Origin: JACDBD01 sp050743385
GTDB lineage: Bacteria; Actinomycetota; Acidimicrobiia; IMCC26256; JACDBD01
Reading direction: 5' to 3'
Length of the DNA stretch: 13,060 bases
Assembly (NCBI GenBank): GCA_050743385.1
Contig: JBOGFJ010000278.1
Location: 1-13,060 of the forward strand
The position numbers and the translations under genes were made by a program. Under the pieces are notes generated by a model, which was not told the origin of the DNA, did no database searches, and saw nothing but the letters and a program-made list of their open reading frames with translations. This document shows, in pieces, positions 6,124 to 13,040 of this stretch. Every line of letters starts with the position of its first letter. Position 1 is the first letter of the stretch.

Positions 6124-6903
6124 GTGGGAACGGACTCCGAGGTCGGGCTGCGGGTCGAGGAGCTCGCCCGCCGGGCCGACGTCTCCGTCGACACCATCCG
6201 CTTCTACCAGAAGCGCCGCCTGCTCCCGCCGCCCCGGCGCGACGGCCGCATCGCGTGGTACGGGCCCGGCCACGTCGAGCGCCTCGCCCGCATCCGGGAC
6301 CTCCAGCGCCGGGGCTTCTCGCTCGTCATCATCCGCCGGCTGCTCGAGGGCGAGCTCGACCCCGCCGACGAGCCGTTGGCCGCGGCCGTGGCGACCGCCG
6401 AGGGCGCGCCCGAAGAGCTCCTCACCGCCGACGACCTGGCCGCCCGCGCCGGTGTCCCCCGGGAGCTGCTCGACGCGGTCGTGCAGGAAGGGCTGCTCGT
6501 GCCCCGCCTCGAAGACGGCGAGGCCCGCTTCACCACCGCCGACGTCGACATCGTGGCCGCCGGCCTGCGGCTCCTCGAGACCGGTCTGCCCATGCCCGAG
6601 CTGCTCGCGCTGGCGCGCCGGCACCACGCCGAGACCCGGGTCACCGCCGAGGAGGCGGTGGCGATGTTCGACACCTACGTGCGCCAACCGCTGCTCACCG
6701 CCGATCTCGACGACGCGGCCCGCGCCGAGCAGCTGGTCGCGGCGTTCCGCGTCCTGCTGCCGGCCGTCAGCACACTCGTCGCCCACCACTTTCAGCGAGT
6801 GCTCCTGGAGGTGGCCCAGGAGCACCTCGCCGCGGTCGGCGACCCGGCCGAGCTGGCGGCCGCGGAAGCCGAAGCCCGCCGCGGCCTCGAGGCCGCGCGA
6901 TGA
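6124..6903 (+). CDS. MerR-family transcriptional regulator with two MerR-like DNA-binding segments
   Basis: A 259-residue regulator. Residues 9-75 form a standard MerR winged helix: RVEELARRADVSVDTIRFYQ, the KRRLLPPPRRDG wing, then YGPGHVERLARIRDLQRRGF and an IIRRLLEG helix. A second segment at about 98-165 repeats the plan: LTADDLAARAGVPRELLDAV, EGLLVPR, an FTTADVDIVAAGLRLLETG stretch, and a PMPELLALARRH helix. The remaining 90 or so residues are helical with no Cys cluster, so metal or redox sensing like classical MerR/SoxR is not indicated. GTG 6124 is preferred over TTG 6103 because of the promoter-like TAGAAT between them. The stop overlaps the menG start (ATGA), tying the regulator to menG-menF in one operon. 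It may control its own operon or the hydratase gene upstream; the ligand is unknown. Confidence 0.87.
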   Translation: MGTDSEVGLRVEELARRADVSVDTIRFYQKRRLLPPPRRDGRIAWYGPGHVERLARIRDLQRRGFSLVIIRRLLEGELDPADEPLAAAVATAEGAPEELLTADDLAARAGVPRELLDAVVQEGLLVPRLEDGEARFTTADVDIVAAGLRLLETGLPMPELLALARRHHAETRVTAEEAVAMFDTYVRQPLLTADLDDAARAEQLVAAFRVLLPAVSTLVAHHFQRVLLEVAQEHLAAVGDPAELAAAEAEARRGLEAAR

Positions 6904-7598
6904 CTCCAACGCGCGCCGACCTCCCCCGGGGCGGGGAGAAGCGGCGCCAGGTCGAGGCGATGTTCGACCGCATCGCCCCGCGGTACGACCGGGTGAATCG
7001 CGTCATGTCGCTGGGCCTCGACCAGCGCTGGCGCCGGCGCACCGTGCAGGCCCTCGACCTCCCGCCGGGGTCGACCGTGCTCGACCTCGCCTGCGGTACC
7101 GGCGATCTCTGCACGGCTGTTGCCGCCGCGGGGCGGCGCCCGATCGGGGTCGACCTGTCCGCGGGCATGCTCGCGGCCGCGCGGACGAGCGCGCCGCTGG
7201 TACGCGGTGACGCGCTCGTGCTCCCTCTGCCGGACGCCGCGGTCGACGGGATCGTGTCGGGCTTCGGGCTGCGGAACTTCGTCGACCTCCGGATGTTCTT
7301 CGACGAATGTGCACGCGTCCTGCGCCCGGGCGGTCGAGTGGCGGCGCTCGAGACGGGCGAACCCGCGAGCCCGCTGTTGCGCGCCGGTCACCGCGTCTGG
7401 TTCGGCTCGGTGGTGCCGTTCCTCGGGGCGAGGCTGGGTGGTGACCGCGCTGCCTACCGTTACCTCCCGCGGTCGGCTGCCTACCTCCCAGATGGTGCCG
7501 CGCTCGTCTCGCTGGTGCGCGCCGCCGGCTTCGACGATGTCGAGCGGCGCACGTTCACCGGCGGTGCCGTCCAGCTCATCGCCGGCACCCGACGATGA
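6900..7598 (+). CDS. menG: Demethylmenaquinone methyltransferase
   Basis: A 232-residue SAM-dependent methyltransferase of the UbiE/MenG family. It would perform the last step of menaquinone synthesis, C-methylation of demethylmenaquinone at the membrane. Family marks: MFDRIAPRYDRVNRVMSLGL (21-40), then DQRWRR; the SAM-binding glycine motif VLDLACGTGDL (60-70) with acidic Asp85 in GVDLSAGML; FGLRNFVD (122-129); RVLRPGGRVAALE (139-151); and the family-typical YRYLPRSAAYLPDG (186-199). Length fits the family. The start overlaps the MerR stop by 4 bases (ATGA) and the stop overlaps menF in the same way, so the three genes are probably translationally coupled. UbiE of ubiquinone producers looks similar, but the surrounding men genes make demethylmenaquinone the likely substrate. 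Confidence 0.95.
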   Translation: MTPTRADLPRGGEKRRQVEAMFDRIAPRYDRVNRVMSLGLDQRWRRRTVQALDLPPGSTVLDLACGTGDLCTAVAAAGRRPIGVDLSAGMLAAARTSAPLVRGDALVLPLPDAAVDGIVSGFGLRNFVDLRMFFDECARVLRPGGRVAALETGEPASPLLRAGHRVWFGSVVPFLGARLGGDRAAYRYLPRSAAYLPDGAALVSLVRAAGFDDVERRTFTGGAVQLIAGTRR

Positions 7599-8776
7599 CG
7601 ACCGCCGGCCTCGCGACGCGCCTCGTGGCCCACACCCGGGCGATCGATCCGCCGGCTCACCTCCTCGATCATCTCGGCTCCGACGGGTTCGCGTGGCTCC
7701 ACGACGAGGCGGGCATCGTGACCGCGGGTGTCGCGGCCCGCGTGGCCGCCGAGCGCGCGTCCGGCGTGCTCGAGACGATCGCGGGCGACGACGAGGTGGA
7801 GCTGCCCGGGACGGGCGCACTCGCCGCGGGCGCGCTCCCGTTCGGTGCCGCCGCGCGCGGCTCGCTCGTGATCCCCGCCCGTGTCGTGGGCGTCGCGCCC
7901 GACGGCACCGCCTGGCGTACCGAGATCGCTCCGGTCGACGAGCCGCCGCCGCCGGCGGCGGTGTCGCCGAGGCGCTTCGACGTGCGGTCGCCCCAGAGCC
8001 GTGAGCAGTGGCGGAAGGCAATCGACGCCGTTCTGGCCGAGATCGATGCGGGGCGGCTGGCGAAGGCGGTGCTGGCGCGCGAGGTGATCGTCGACGCCGA
8101 CGTGCCGTTCGATGCTCGGGCGCTGCTCGCCCGACTCGCCGTCGCACCCTCGGGCTGCTTCGTGTACGGCTCGCTCTCGGGCCCGGTCCAACTGATCGGC
8201 GCCAGTCCCGAGCTCCTGGTGCTGCGCACCGGCCGCCAGCTCTGGTCGCAGCCGCTCGCCGGCACGGCTCCCCGCGAGCAGGTGGCCGCGCTCCTCGCAT
8301 CCACGAAAGACGACCGCGAGCACCGCTACGTCGTCGATGCCGTCGTCGACACGCTGAGACCCGCCTGCGACGAGCTCTGGGCCGCGCCCTCGCCCGAGGC
8401 GGTGATGTTCCCGTCGGTTGTCCACCTGGCGACGGAGGTGACCGGCCGTCTGCGGGAGCCCGCGCCCTCCGCCCTCGACCTCGCGCTCGCGCTCCACCCC
8501 ACGCCCGCGGTCGGCGGCGCTCCCCGGGCGGCGGCGGTCGCGTTGATCGACCGCCTCGAGGGGTTCGACCGCCGCTGCTACGCCGGCCCGGTCGGCTGGG
8601 TCGATGCCCGCGGCGACGGCGAATGGGCGGTCGCGTTGCGGGGCGCCGAGCTCGAGGGGACCCGGGCCCGGCTCGTTGCCGGCGTCGGCGTGGTCGCCGG
8701 GTCAGATCCCGACGCCGAGTGGGCCGAGACCGAGGTCAAGTTCGAGCCGATGCTGCGAGCGCTCGTTCGACCCTGA
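7595..8776 (+). CDS. menF: Isochorismate synthase
   Basis: A 393-residue chorismate-binding-family enzyme that converts chorismate to isochorismate with Mg2+, the committed step of menaquinone synthesis. The N-terminal third is variable, as in the family. The catalytic domain (about 130-390) carries Lys157 in LAKAVLARE (general-base lysine), Glu205 in GASPELL, PLAGT (220-224), the KDDREH block at 238-243, VHLATEVTGRL (276-286), HPTPAVGGAPR (301-311), YAGPVGW (329-335) and the C-terminal VGVVAGSDPDAEWAETEVKF (364-383). Salicylate synthases and EntC/DhbC-type siderophore enzymes share these motifs, but the placement between menG and menD and the lack of siderophore genes favour the menaquinone role. 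It overlaps menG by 4 bases and has no obvious Shine-Dalgarno, so it is probably coupled. It converges on menD 56 bases on. Confidence 0.94.
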   Translation: MTTAGLATRLVAHTRAIDPPAHLLDHLGSDGFAWLHDEAGIVTAGVAARVAAERASGVLETIAGDDEVELPGTGALAAGALPFGAAARGSLVIPARVVGVAPDGTAWRTEIAPVDEPPPPAAVSPRRFDVRSPQSREQWRKAIDAVLAEIDAGRLAKAVLAREVIVDADVPFDARALLARLAVAPSGCFVYGSLSGPVQLIGASPELLVLRTGRQLWSQPLAGTAPREQVAALLASTKDDREHRYVVDAVVDTLRPACDELWAAPSPEAVMFPSVVHLATEVTGRLREPAPSALDLALALHPTPAVGGAPRAAAVALIDRLEGFDRRCYAGPVGWVDARGDGEWAVALRGAELEGTRARLVAGVGVVAGSDPDAEWAETEVKFEPMLRALVRP

Positions 8777-8832
8777 CACCGTCGATACCGACGGCGATGA
8801 CCGCGAAACCCGCGATTTCCGGCTTTCTCCAG
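8777..8832. terminator. Short gap between convergent menF and menD, with a small hairpin
   Basis: CCGTCG (8779-8784) and CGACGG (8789-8794) form a 6-bp stem with an ATAC loop immediately after the menF stop. The right half of the gap is comparatively A/T-rich for this window (GATTTCCGGCTTTCTCC), but there is no uninterrupted T-run after the stem. It is a plausible but weak terminator for either gene. Confidence 0.35.
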
Positions 8833-10563
8833 TCATGACCCTTCGTGCAGGGCGCGCTCGACTGCCCGCCAGGCCTCGCGGTGACGATCGACGTTGCTCG
8901 CGCGGTCGGTCGACACGATCAGCAGGTGCACCCCTCCGGCCGCGATGGCGCCCTCGACCGCGGGCACAACCGCGGAGGCCTTCTCGACGCGCTCTGCGTC
9001 CAGCCCGTGCAGCCCCGCCAGCGCGGTGAGGTCGAGCCCGTGCGACGTGCCGAACAGCACTTCGAAGTGCTCCGGCAGCGCCGCCTGCGGCAAGAAGGAG
9101 AAGATGCCGCCGCCGTCGTTGTCGAGCACGACGAAGGTGAGATCGAGGCCGCGATCGGCGGCACCGAGCAGACCGTTGGCGTCGTGGAGCAGACAGAGGT
9201 CGCCGAGGAGGGCGACGACCGGGCCGCCGGTCTCTTCGGCGGCGGCAACGCCGAGCGCGGTCGAGACGAACCCGTCGATCCCGTTCACACCCCGGTTGGC
9301 GAGGATGCGGAGGCCGGCGCGCGGTCTGGCAAACGATTCGACGTCGCGCACCGGCATGCTCGACGCCACCAGCAGGCTCGCATCGGTGGGCAGCGTGCCG
9401 ACGAGGTCGCGCGCGACCCGGCCCTCGAACGGTTCCTCCCACCCGTCGAGCAGGTCGTCGAGCGCGGCGCGAGCAGCCCGCTCCGCGCCGCGCCAGGCCT
9501 CCAGCCAGGACGACTGCCGGCCCGCCGGGTCGAGCCGATCGGCGACCGCCGCGAGCAACGCTTCGTCGTCGACGGCGAGCATCTCGGCGGCGGCGTGCTG
9601 CGGGTCGAGCCAGGTACGGTCGGGGTCGACGAGGAGTTGTGGCACCGTCGGGCCGAGCAGCGCCTGGTTGGCTGGCTTGCTCGTCGGTGCGGCGCCGACC
9701 CGCACAACGAGCTGCGGGACGTGCCCGGCGACGAATGCGGGCACCCGCATCAGTGCGTCGTACGTCGAGATCGAGTGAGCGCCGGCGCGCAGGCCCGAGG
9801 TCGGGTCGGCGAGGATGGGCCAACCGGCGACCGCGGCGAAGCGCACCGCGGTCGCGGGCGTGACCGCGTTGCCCCAGCCGGCGACGAGGAGCCCACGCGG
9901 GTGCGTCCGCACGGCCGTCGCCACCCGTTCGACGGTCGAGTCGTCCGGAGCCCGGCGGGGGGCGACGACCTCCGTCCATGGTCGTCCGCGGGGCCGCCCG
10001 GGCGCGTCGACCAGCGGCGCACCCGTGGGCACGAGTGGCTCCCGGAAGGCGAGATTGAGGTGCACCGGGCCGGCCGGCGGCCCGATCGCCTCGGCCACGG
10101 AGCGGGCCGCCGCAGCTCGCCATGCCGCGCCCGCACCGGGCACGTCCTCGGGCACGCCGACGTCGCGGTCCCAGCGGACGGCGTCGCCGTAGAGGCCCAC
10201 CTGGTCGATGGCCTGGCCGGCACCGGTGTCGCGCAGCTCGGGGGGCCGGTCGGCGGTGCACACGATCAGCGGCGTGCGCCCGTGGCGAGCCTCGAGAACG
10301 GCGGCGTGGAAGTGGGCGGCAGCGGTGCCCGACGTGCACAGCACGACCGCCGGTCGGCGCGACCCCTTGGCCACGCCGAGGGCGAAGTACGCCGCCGATC
10401 GCTCGTCGACATGCACGTGGACGCGAATACGACCGTCACCGGCGAGCGCGAGTGCGAGTGGCGCCGACCGCGAGCCCGGAGCGACGCAGGCGTTGGTGAC
10501 GCCCGCGCGGGCCCATTCGTCCACGAGCGCCCGGGCGAAGGCGGTGGTGGCGTCGCGGGTCAT
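8833..10563 (-). CDS. menD: SEPHCHC synthase
   Basis: A 576-residue thiamine-diphosphate enzyme (2-succinyl-5-enolpyruvyl-6-hydroxy-3-cyclohexene-1-carboxylate synthase). It joins isochorismate to the succinyl semialdehyde unit from 2-oxoglutarate, releasing CO2. Marks in order: the substrate loop APGSRSAPLALAL (28-40, Ser31/Arg32); Glu54 in VDERSAAYFALG, the cofactor-activating acid; TSGTA (78-82); ADRPPELRDTGAGQAIDQ (104-121); HLNLAFREPL (168-177); SSMPVRDVE (401-409); NRGVNGIDG (423-431); and the ThDP/Mg motif GDLCLLHDANGLL (454-466) through DNDGGGIF (481-488). All key residues are present and length is normal. The ATG at 10563 gives the usual N-terminus. Upstream signals are crowded: menH starts only 14 bases away on the other strand, so the menD promoter must lie inside menH or the message is leaderless. 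Confidence 0.96.
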   Translation of the reverse strand: MTRDATTAFARALVDEWARAGVTNACVAPGSRSAPLALALAGDGRIRVHVHVDERSAAYFALGVAKGSRRPAVVLCTSGTAAAHFHAAVLEARHGRTPLIVCTADRPPELRDTGAGQAIDQVGLYGDAVRWDRDVGVPEDVPGAGAAWRAAAARSVAEAIGPPAGPVHLNLAFREPLVPTGAPLVDAPGRPRGRPWTEVVAPRRAPDDSTVERVATAVRTHPRGLLVAGWGNAVTPATAVRFAAVAGWPILADPTSGLRAGAHSISTYDALMRVPAFVAGHVPQLVVRVGAAPTSKPANQALLGPTVPQLLVDPDRTWLDPQHAAAEMLAVDDEALLAAVADRLDPAGRQSSWLEAWRGAERAARAALDDLLDGWEEPFEGRVARDLVGTLPTDASLLVASSMPVRDVESFARPRAGLRILANRGVNGIDGFVSTALGVAAAEETGGPVVALLGDLCLLHDANGLLGAADRGLDLTFVVLDNDGGGIFSFLPQAALPEHFEVLFGTSHGLDLTALAGLHGLDAERVEKASAVVPAVEGAIAAGGVHLLIVSTDRASNVDRHREAWRAVERALHEGS

Positions 10564-10577
10564 GCGAGGATCCCGGC
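10564..10577. promoter_or_regulatory. 14-bp gap between divergent menD and menH start codons
   Basis: The menD ATG (minus, A at 10563) and menH GTG (10578) are separated by 14 bases. The plus strand holds GAGGA (10566-10570), 7 bases before the menH GTG, a usable Shine-Dalgarno. The minus strand shows only a weak GGGA. Any promoter for either gene must overlap the other's coding sequence, so the two genes can hardly be regulated independently at this point. Confidence 0.5.
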
Positions 10578-11252
10578 GTGAAGGTCGTGCTCGTGCCGGG
10601 GTTCACGCAGACGGCGCGGTCGTGGGCGCCGGTAATCGAGAGGCTCCCGGGCGCCATCGACGCCACCCCGCTCGATGTGCCCTCCGATCTCGACTTCGTG
10701 GCGACCGCGCTCGCGCTCGGCCATTCCGGTGGCGCGGGTACCTACGTCGGCTACTCCCTGGGGGGCCGACTGTGCCTCCGGTTGGCGCTCGAGCGTCCTG
10801 ATCTCGTCGAGCGCCTGGTGCTCGTGAGCGCATCCCCCGGGATCGCCGACGCCTCCGCACGGGCGGCCCGGCGCGAAGCCGACGAGCGCTGGGCGCGTGC
10901 GATCGAACACGATGGCGCCGACGCATTTCTCGAGCGCTGGCTGGCCCAACCGCTGTTCGCGTCGTTGCCACCCGAGGCGGCGGCGCTCCACGCCCGGGTT
11001 CACGATCCGGCAGTGCTCACGCACGGACTGCGGGTGCTGGGCCAGGGAGCACAAGCGCCGCTGTGGGATCGGCTGGGCGAGCTCACGATGCCGGCCACAC
11101 TCGTCGCCGGTGCCCTCGACGAGAAGTACGTCGACATCGCCATGGCCATGAACGACCGGATCCCCGATGCGAACGTGTCCGTCTTCGGCGGAGTCGGCCA
11201 CGCCGTGCACCTCGAACAGCCGTTCACGATCGTCCACGTGGTCGGCGCGTAG
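10578..11252 (+). CDS. menH: SHCHC synthase (alpha/beta hydrolase)
   Basis: A 224-residue alpha/beta-hydrolase-fold protein expected to eliminate pyruvate from SEPHCHC to give SHCHC, the step after MenD. Evidence: start MKVVLVPGFTQTARSW (1-16, oxyanion side), the nucleophile elbow YVGYSLGGRLCLRLAL (56-71) with Ser60 and the MenH-typical Arg64, LVLVSASPGIAD (80-91), a second Arg-rich segment ARAARREADERWA (94-106) where MenH has another conserved Arg, Asp181 in AGALDEKY and His208 in GGVGHAVHLEQP. It is shorter than E. coli MenH (252 residues), with a brief segment after strand 3 (PLDVPSDLDF in place of a longer DLPGHG-type loop). Assignment to MenH rather than a generic hydrolase rests on GYSLGGR and on being flanked by menD and menA. 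GTG start, supported by GAGGA. The stop is 2 bases from the menA stop. Confidence 0.85.
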   Translation: MKVVLVPGFTQTARSWAPVIERLPGAIDATPLDVPSDLDFVATALALGHSGGAGTYVGYSLGGRLCLRLALERPDLVERLVLVSASPGIADASARAARREADERWARAIEHDGADAFLERWLAQPLFASLPPEAAALHARVHDPAVLTHGLRVLGQGAQAPLWDRLGELTMPATLVAGALDEKYVDIAMAMNDRIPDANVSVFGGVGHAVHLEQPFTIVHVVGA

Positions 11253-11254
11253 CG

Positions 11255-12130
11255 TCACGACAGCACCAGTCCCAGGGCGAGGAGCAGCGAGAACACCAGC
11301 TCGAGCCGGCCGGTGGCCACGAGGGCAGCGACCAGCGACGGCGGGTCTGTGCACGTCAGCACGAGTCGAACCGGGCGCGCCGCCAGCGGAAGTGCGAGCA
11401 GCGCCAACAGCGCCCACGCGCTCGAAACCAGCGCGACGACGAGCACGATGGCAAATGCGGCGCCGACGCAAGCGACGTAGATGACGCGAGCCTGCGGCGC
11501 GCCCAGCCGTACCGCCAGCGTGCGCTTGCCGGCCGCCCGGTCGCCGTCGACGTCGCGGATGTTGTTGGCGAGCAGGATCGCGCAGGCGAGCAGCCCCACG
11601 GCGACCGCGCCCCACCAGGCGGCGGCGGGCACGCGCTCGATCTGCACGTACGTCGAGCCGGCGGTGGCCACGAGCCCGAAGAACACGAGCACGGCCAGCT
11701 CCCCGAAGCCCGAGTAGCCGTAGGGCCGAGGACCACCGGTGTAGAGCGCACCGGCCGCGATGGCGGCAGCGCCGACGAGCAGCAGCCGGAGATCGACGAC
11801 GACGGCAAGCGCGAGGCCGGCGGCGGCGGCGGCGGCGAACGCGAGCACGGCGGCAGTGCGCACGGCGGTGGGTGTCGCGAGCCTCGAGGCGGTGAGACGC
11901 AACGGACCCGCGCGCGCGTCATCGGTGCCGCGCACACCGTCGGAGTAGTCGTTGGCGTAGTTGACACCCACCTGCAGAGCGAGCGCGACCACGAGCGCAC
12001 CTCCGGCCCGCCACCAGATGACGCGATCGGCATCCGCGTACGCGGCCGCGGTGCCCACGAGCACCGGCGCGACCGCCGCGCCCAGGGTGCGCGGCCGCGC
12101 CCCCGCGACCCACTCGGCGACCGTCGTCAT
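11255..12130 (-). CDS. menA: 1,4-dihydroxy-2-naphthoate polyprenyltransferase
   Basis: A 291-residue integral membrane prenyltransferase of the UbiA superfamily. It would attach the polyprenyl chain to 1,4-dihydroxy-2-naphthoate, giving demethylmenaquinone for MenG. The N-terminus WVAGARPRTLGAAVAPVLVG (7-26) is characteristic of MenA. The first aspartate-rich motif is NYANDYSDGVRGTDDARAGP (57-76), and the second is NNIRDVDGDRAAGKRTL (189-205) with the Mg-diphosphate-binding aspartates. About eight to nine hydrophobic helices fill the rest. The ATG at 12130 (protein starting MTTVAEW) is chosen over a possible start 36 bases upstream, because the family begins at this point and the upstream start would lie inside the palindrome. 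No strong Shine-Dalgarno. It lies 3' of menB on the same strand, separated by the 49-bp palindrome, which ends 13 bases before this start. Confidence 0.95.
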   Translation of the reverse strand: MTTVAEWVAGARPRTLGAAVAPVLVGTAAAYADADRVIWWRAGGALVVALALQVGVNYANDYSDGVRGTDDARAGPLRLTASRLATPTAVRTAAVLAFAAAAAAGLALAVVVDLRLLLVGAAAIAAGALYTGGPRPYGYSGFGELAVLVFFGLVATAGSTYVQIERVPAAAWWGAVAVGLLACAILLANNIRDVDGDRAAGKRTLAVRLGAPQARVIYVACVGAAFAIVLVVALVSSAWALLALLALPLAARPVRLVLTCTDPPSLVAALVATGRLELVFSLLLALGLVLS

Positions 12131-12143
12131 GGCTGCACCGCTC

Positions 12144-12192
12144 GTTTTGGCGTCACGTACCCCCAATGGTTGTGGGTAGGTGACGCCAAAAC
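12144..12192. repeat. 49-bp near-perfect palindrome between menB and menA
   Basis: The outer arms GTTTTGGCGTCAC (12144-12156) and GTGACGCCAAAAC (12180-12192) are perfect 13-base inverted repeats. Inside, after a G/G mismatch, TACCC (12158-12162) pairs with GGGTA (12174-12178). After a C/T mismatch, CAA pairs with TTG around a TGG loop. The whole could fold into a 49-base hairpin from either strand. The T-run is on the 5' arm in both directions, so it is not itself an ordinary intrinsic terminator. Its lower GC content stands out from the flanks. It could be a dispersed palindromic element, a regulator-binding dyad controlling menA, or an RNA structure between menB and menA. Confidence 0.85.
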
Positions 12193-12209
12193 CGCCCTGG
12201 TCACGGGCG
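12193..12209 (-). terminator. Small hairpin at the menB stop followed by GTTTT
   Basis: CGCCC (12193-12197) and GGGCG (12205-12209) form a 5-bp GC stem spanning the menB stop codon. Read on the minus strand it is followed directly by GTTTT, the edge of the palindrome, so the two together resemble a short intrinsic terminator for menB. The stem is short and the T-run is only four, so attenuation rather than full termination is more likely. Confidence 0.35.
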
Positions 12210-13040
12210 TTTGGGGAACTGCCCGAAGTCGGGTGGGCGCTTCTCGAGGTAGGCGCGCTTGCCCTCCTTCGCCTCCTCGCTCATGTAGTAGAGGAGGGTG
12301 GCGTCACCCGCGAGCTGCTGGATGCCGGCGAGGCCGTCGTCGGCCGCGTTCAGAGACGCCTTGAGCATCCGTAGCGCAAGTGGGCTCTTGGCGAGCATCT
12401 TGCGGCACCACGCGACCGTCTCGACCTCGAGCCGCGCGAGCGGCACGACCTTGTTGACGAGGCCCATCCGCAACGCCTCGTCGGCGTCGTACTGGTCGCA
12501 GAGGAACCAGATCTCGCGTGCCCGCTTCTGCCCGACCATGCGCGCCAGCAGGCCCGACCCGTAGCCGCCGTCGAACGAACCCACCTGCGGACCGGTCTGG
12601 CCGAACCGGGCGTTGTCGGCTGCGATCGTGAGGTCGCACACGACGTGGAGAACGTGACCGCCGCCGATCGCGTAGCCCGCGACCATCGCCACCACCGGCT
12701 TGGGCAGCCGGCGGATCTGGACCTGGAGGTCGAGCACGTTCAGGCGTCCGACGCCGTCGTCGCCGACATAGCCGTCGTCGCCCCGAATCCGCTGGTCACC
12801 ACCCGAGCAGAACGCCTCCGAGCCGTCGCCGGTGAGAATCACCACCCCGACGTCGGGGTCGTCGCGGGCGCGTTCGAATGCGTCCCGCAGCTCGAAGAGC
12901 GTGCGGGGCCGGAACGCGTTGCGCACCTCGGGCCGGCGGATCGTGAGTTTGGCGATGCCCTCGGCGGTCTCGTACCGGATGTCGCCGTACTCGGCGTCGG
13001 TGACAGGCTTCCAGTCGAGGGCGGACTCGATGGTCGTCAT
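12201..13040 (-). CDS. menB: 1,4-dihydroxy-2-naphthoyl-CoA synthase
   Basis: A 279-residue crotonase-fold enzyme that cyclises o-succinylbenzoyl-CoA to DHNA-CoA. Diagnostic segments: DIRYETAEGIAKLTIRRPEV (20-39) and then RNAFRP; AFCSGGDQRIRGDDGYVGDD (76-95); the oxyanion and CoA region VAGYAIGGGHVLHVVCDLTI (120-139); FGQTGPQVGSFDGGYGSGLL (146-165); VGQKRAREIWFLCDQYDA (169-186); and the C-terminal MSEEAKEGKRAYLEKRPPDF (253-272), which completes a neighbouring active site in the hexamer. In the QTGP motif the residue is Gly (150), the form seen in bicarbonate-dependent MenB, not the Asp of the mycobacterial type. ATG 13040 is preferred over an in-frame GTG at 13052 because GTGGAGA, a Shine-Dalgarno, covers that GTG and sits 5 bases before the ATG. 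It is the most upstream gene of the minus-strand men group visible here. Confidence 0.96.
   Translation of the reverse strand: MTTIESALDWKPVTDAEYGDIRYETAEGIAKLTIRRPEVRNAFRPRTLFELRDAFERARDDPDVGVVILTGDGSEAFCSGGDQRIRGDDGYVGDDGVGRLNVLDLQVQIRRLPKPVVAMVAGYAIGGGHVLHVVCDLTIAADNARFGQTGPQVGSFDGGYGSGLLARMVGQKRAREIWFLCDQYDADEALRMGLVNKVVPLARLEVETVAWCRKMLAKSPLALRMLKASLNAADDGLAGIQQLAGDATLLYYMSEEAKEGKRAYLEKRPPDFGQFPKRP

Noticed and set aside
6792..8300. A 502-codon minus-strand open frame across menG and menF
   Set aside because: It is Arg/Pro/Ala-rich with no domain, and it is antisense to two genes with clear catalytic motifs.
8845..10581. A 578-codon plus-strand open frame antisense to menD
   Set aside because: MenD on the minus strand has every ThDP and substrate motif. 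The plus-strand product has no recognisable domain and arises from GC-biased codon positions.
11063..12364. A 433-codon plus-strand open frame antisense to menA
   Set aside because: It is a low-complexity His/Arg/Gly-rich product, and it would read through the intergenic palindrome. MenA has both prenyltransferase Asp motifs on the other strand.
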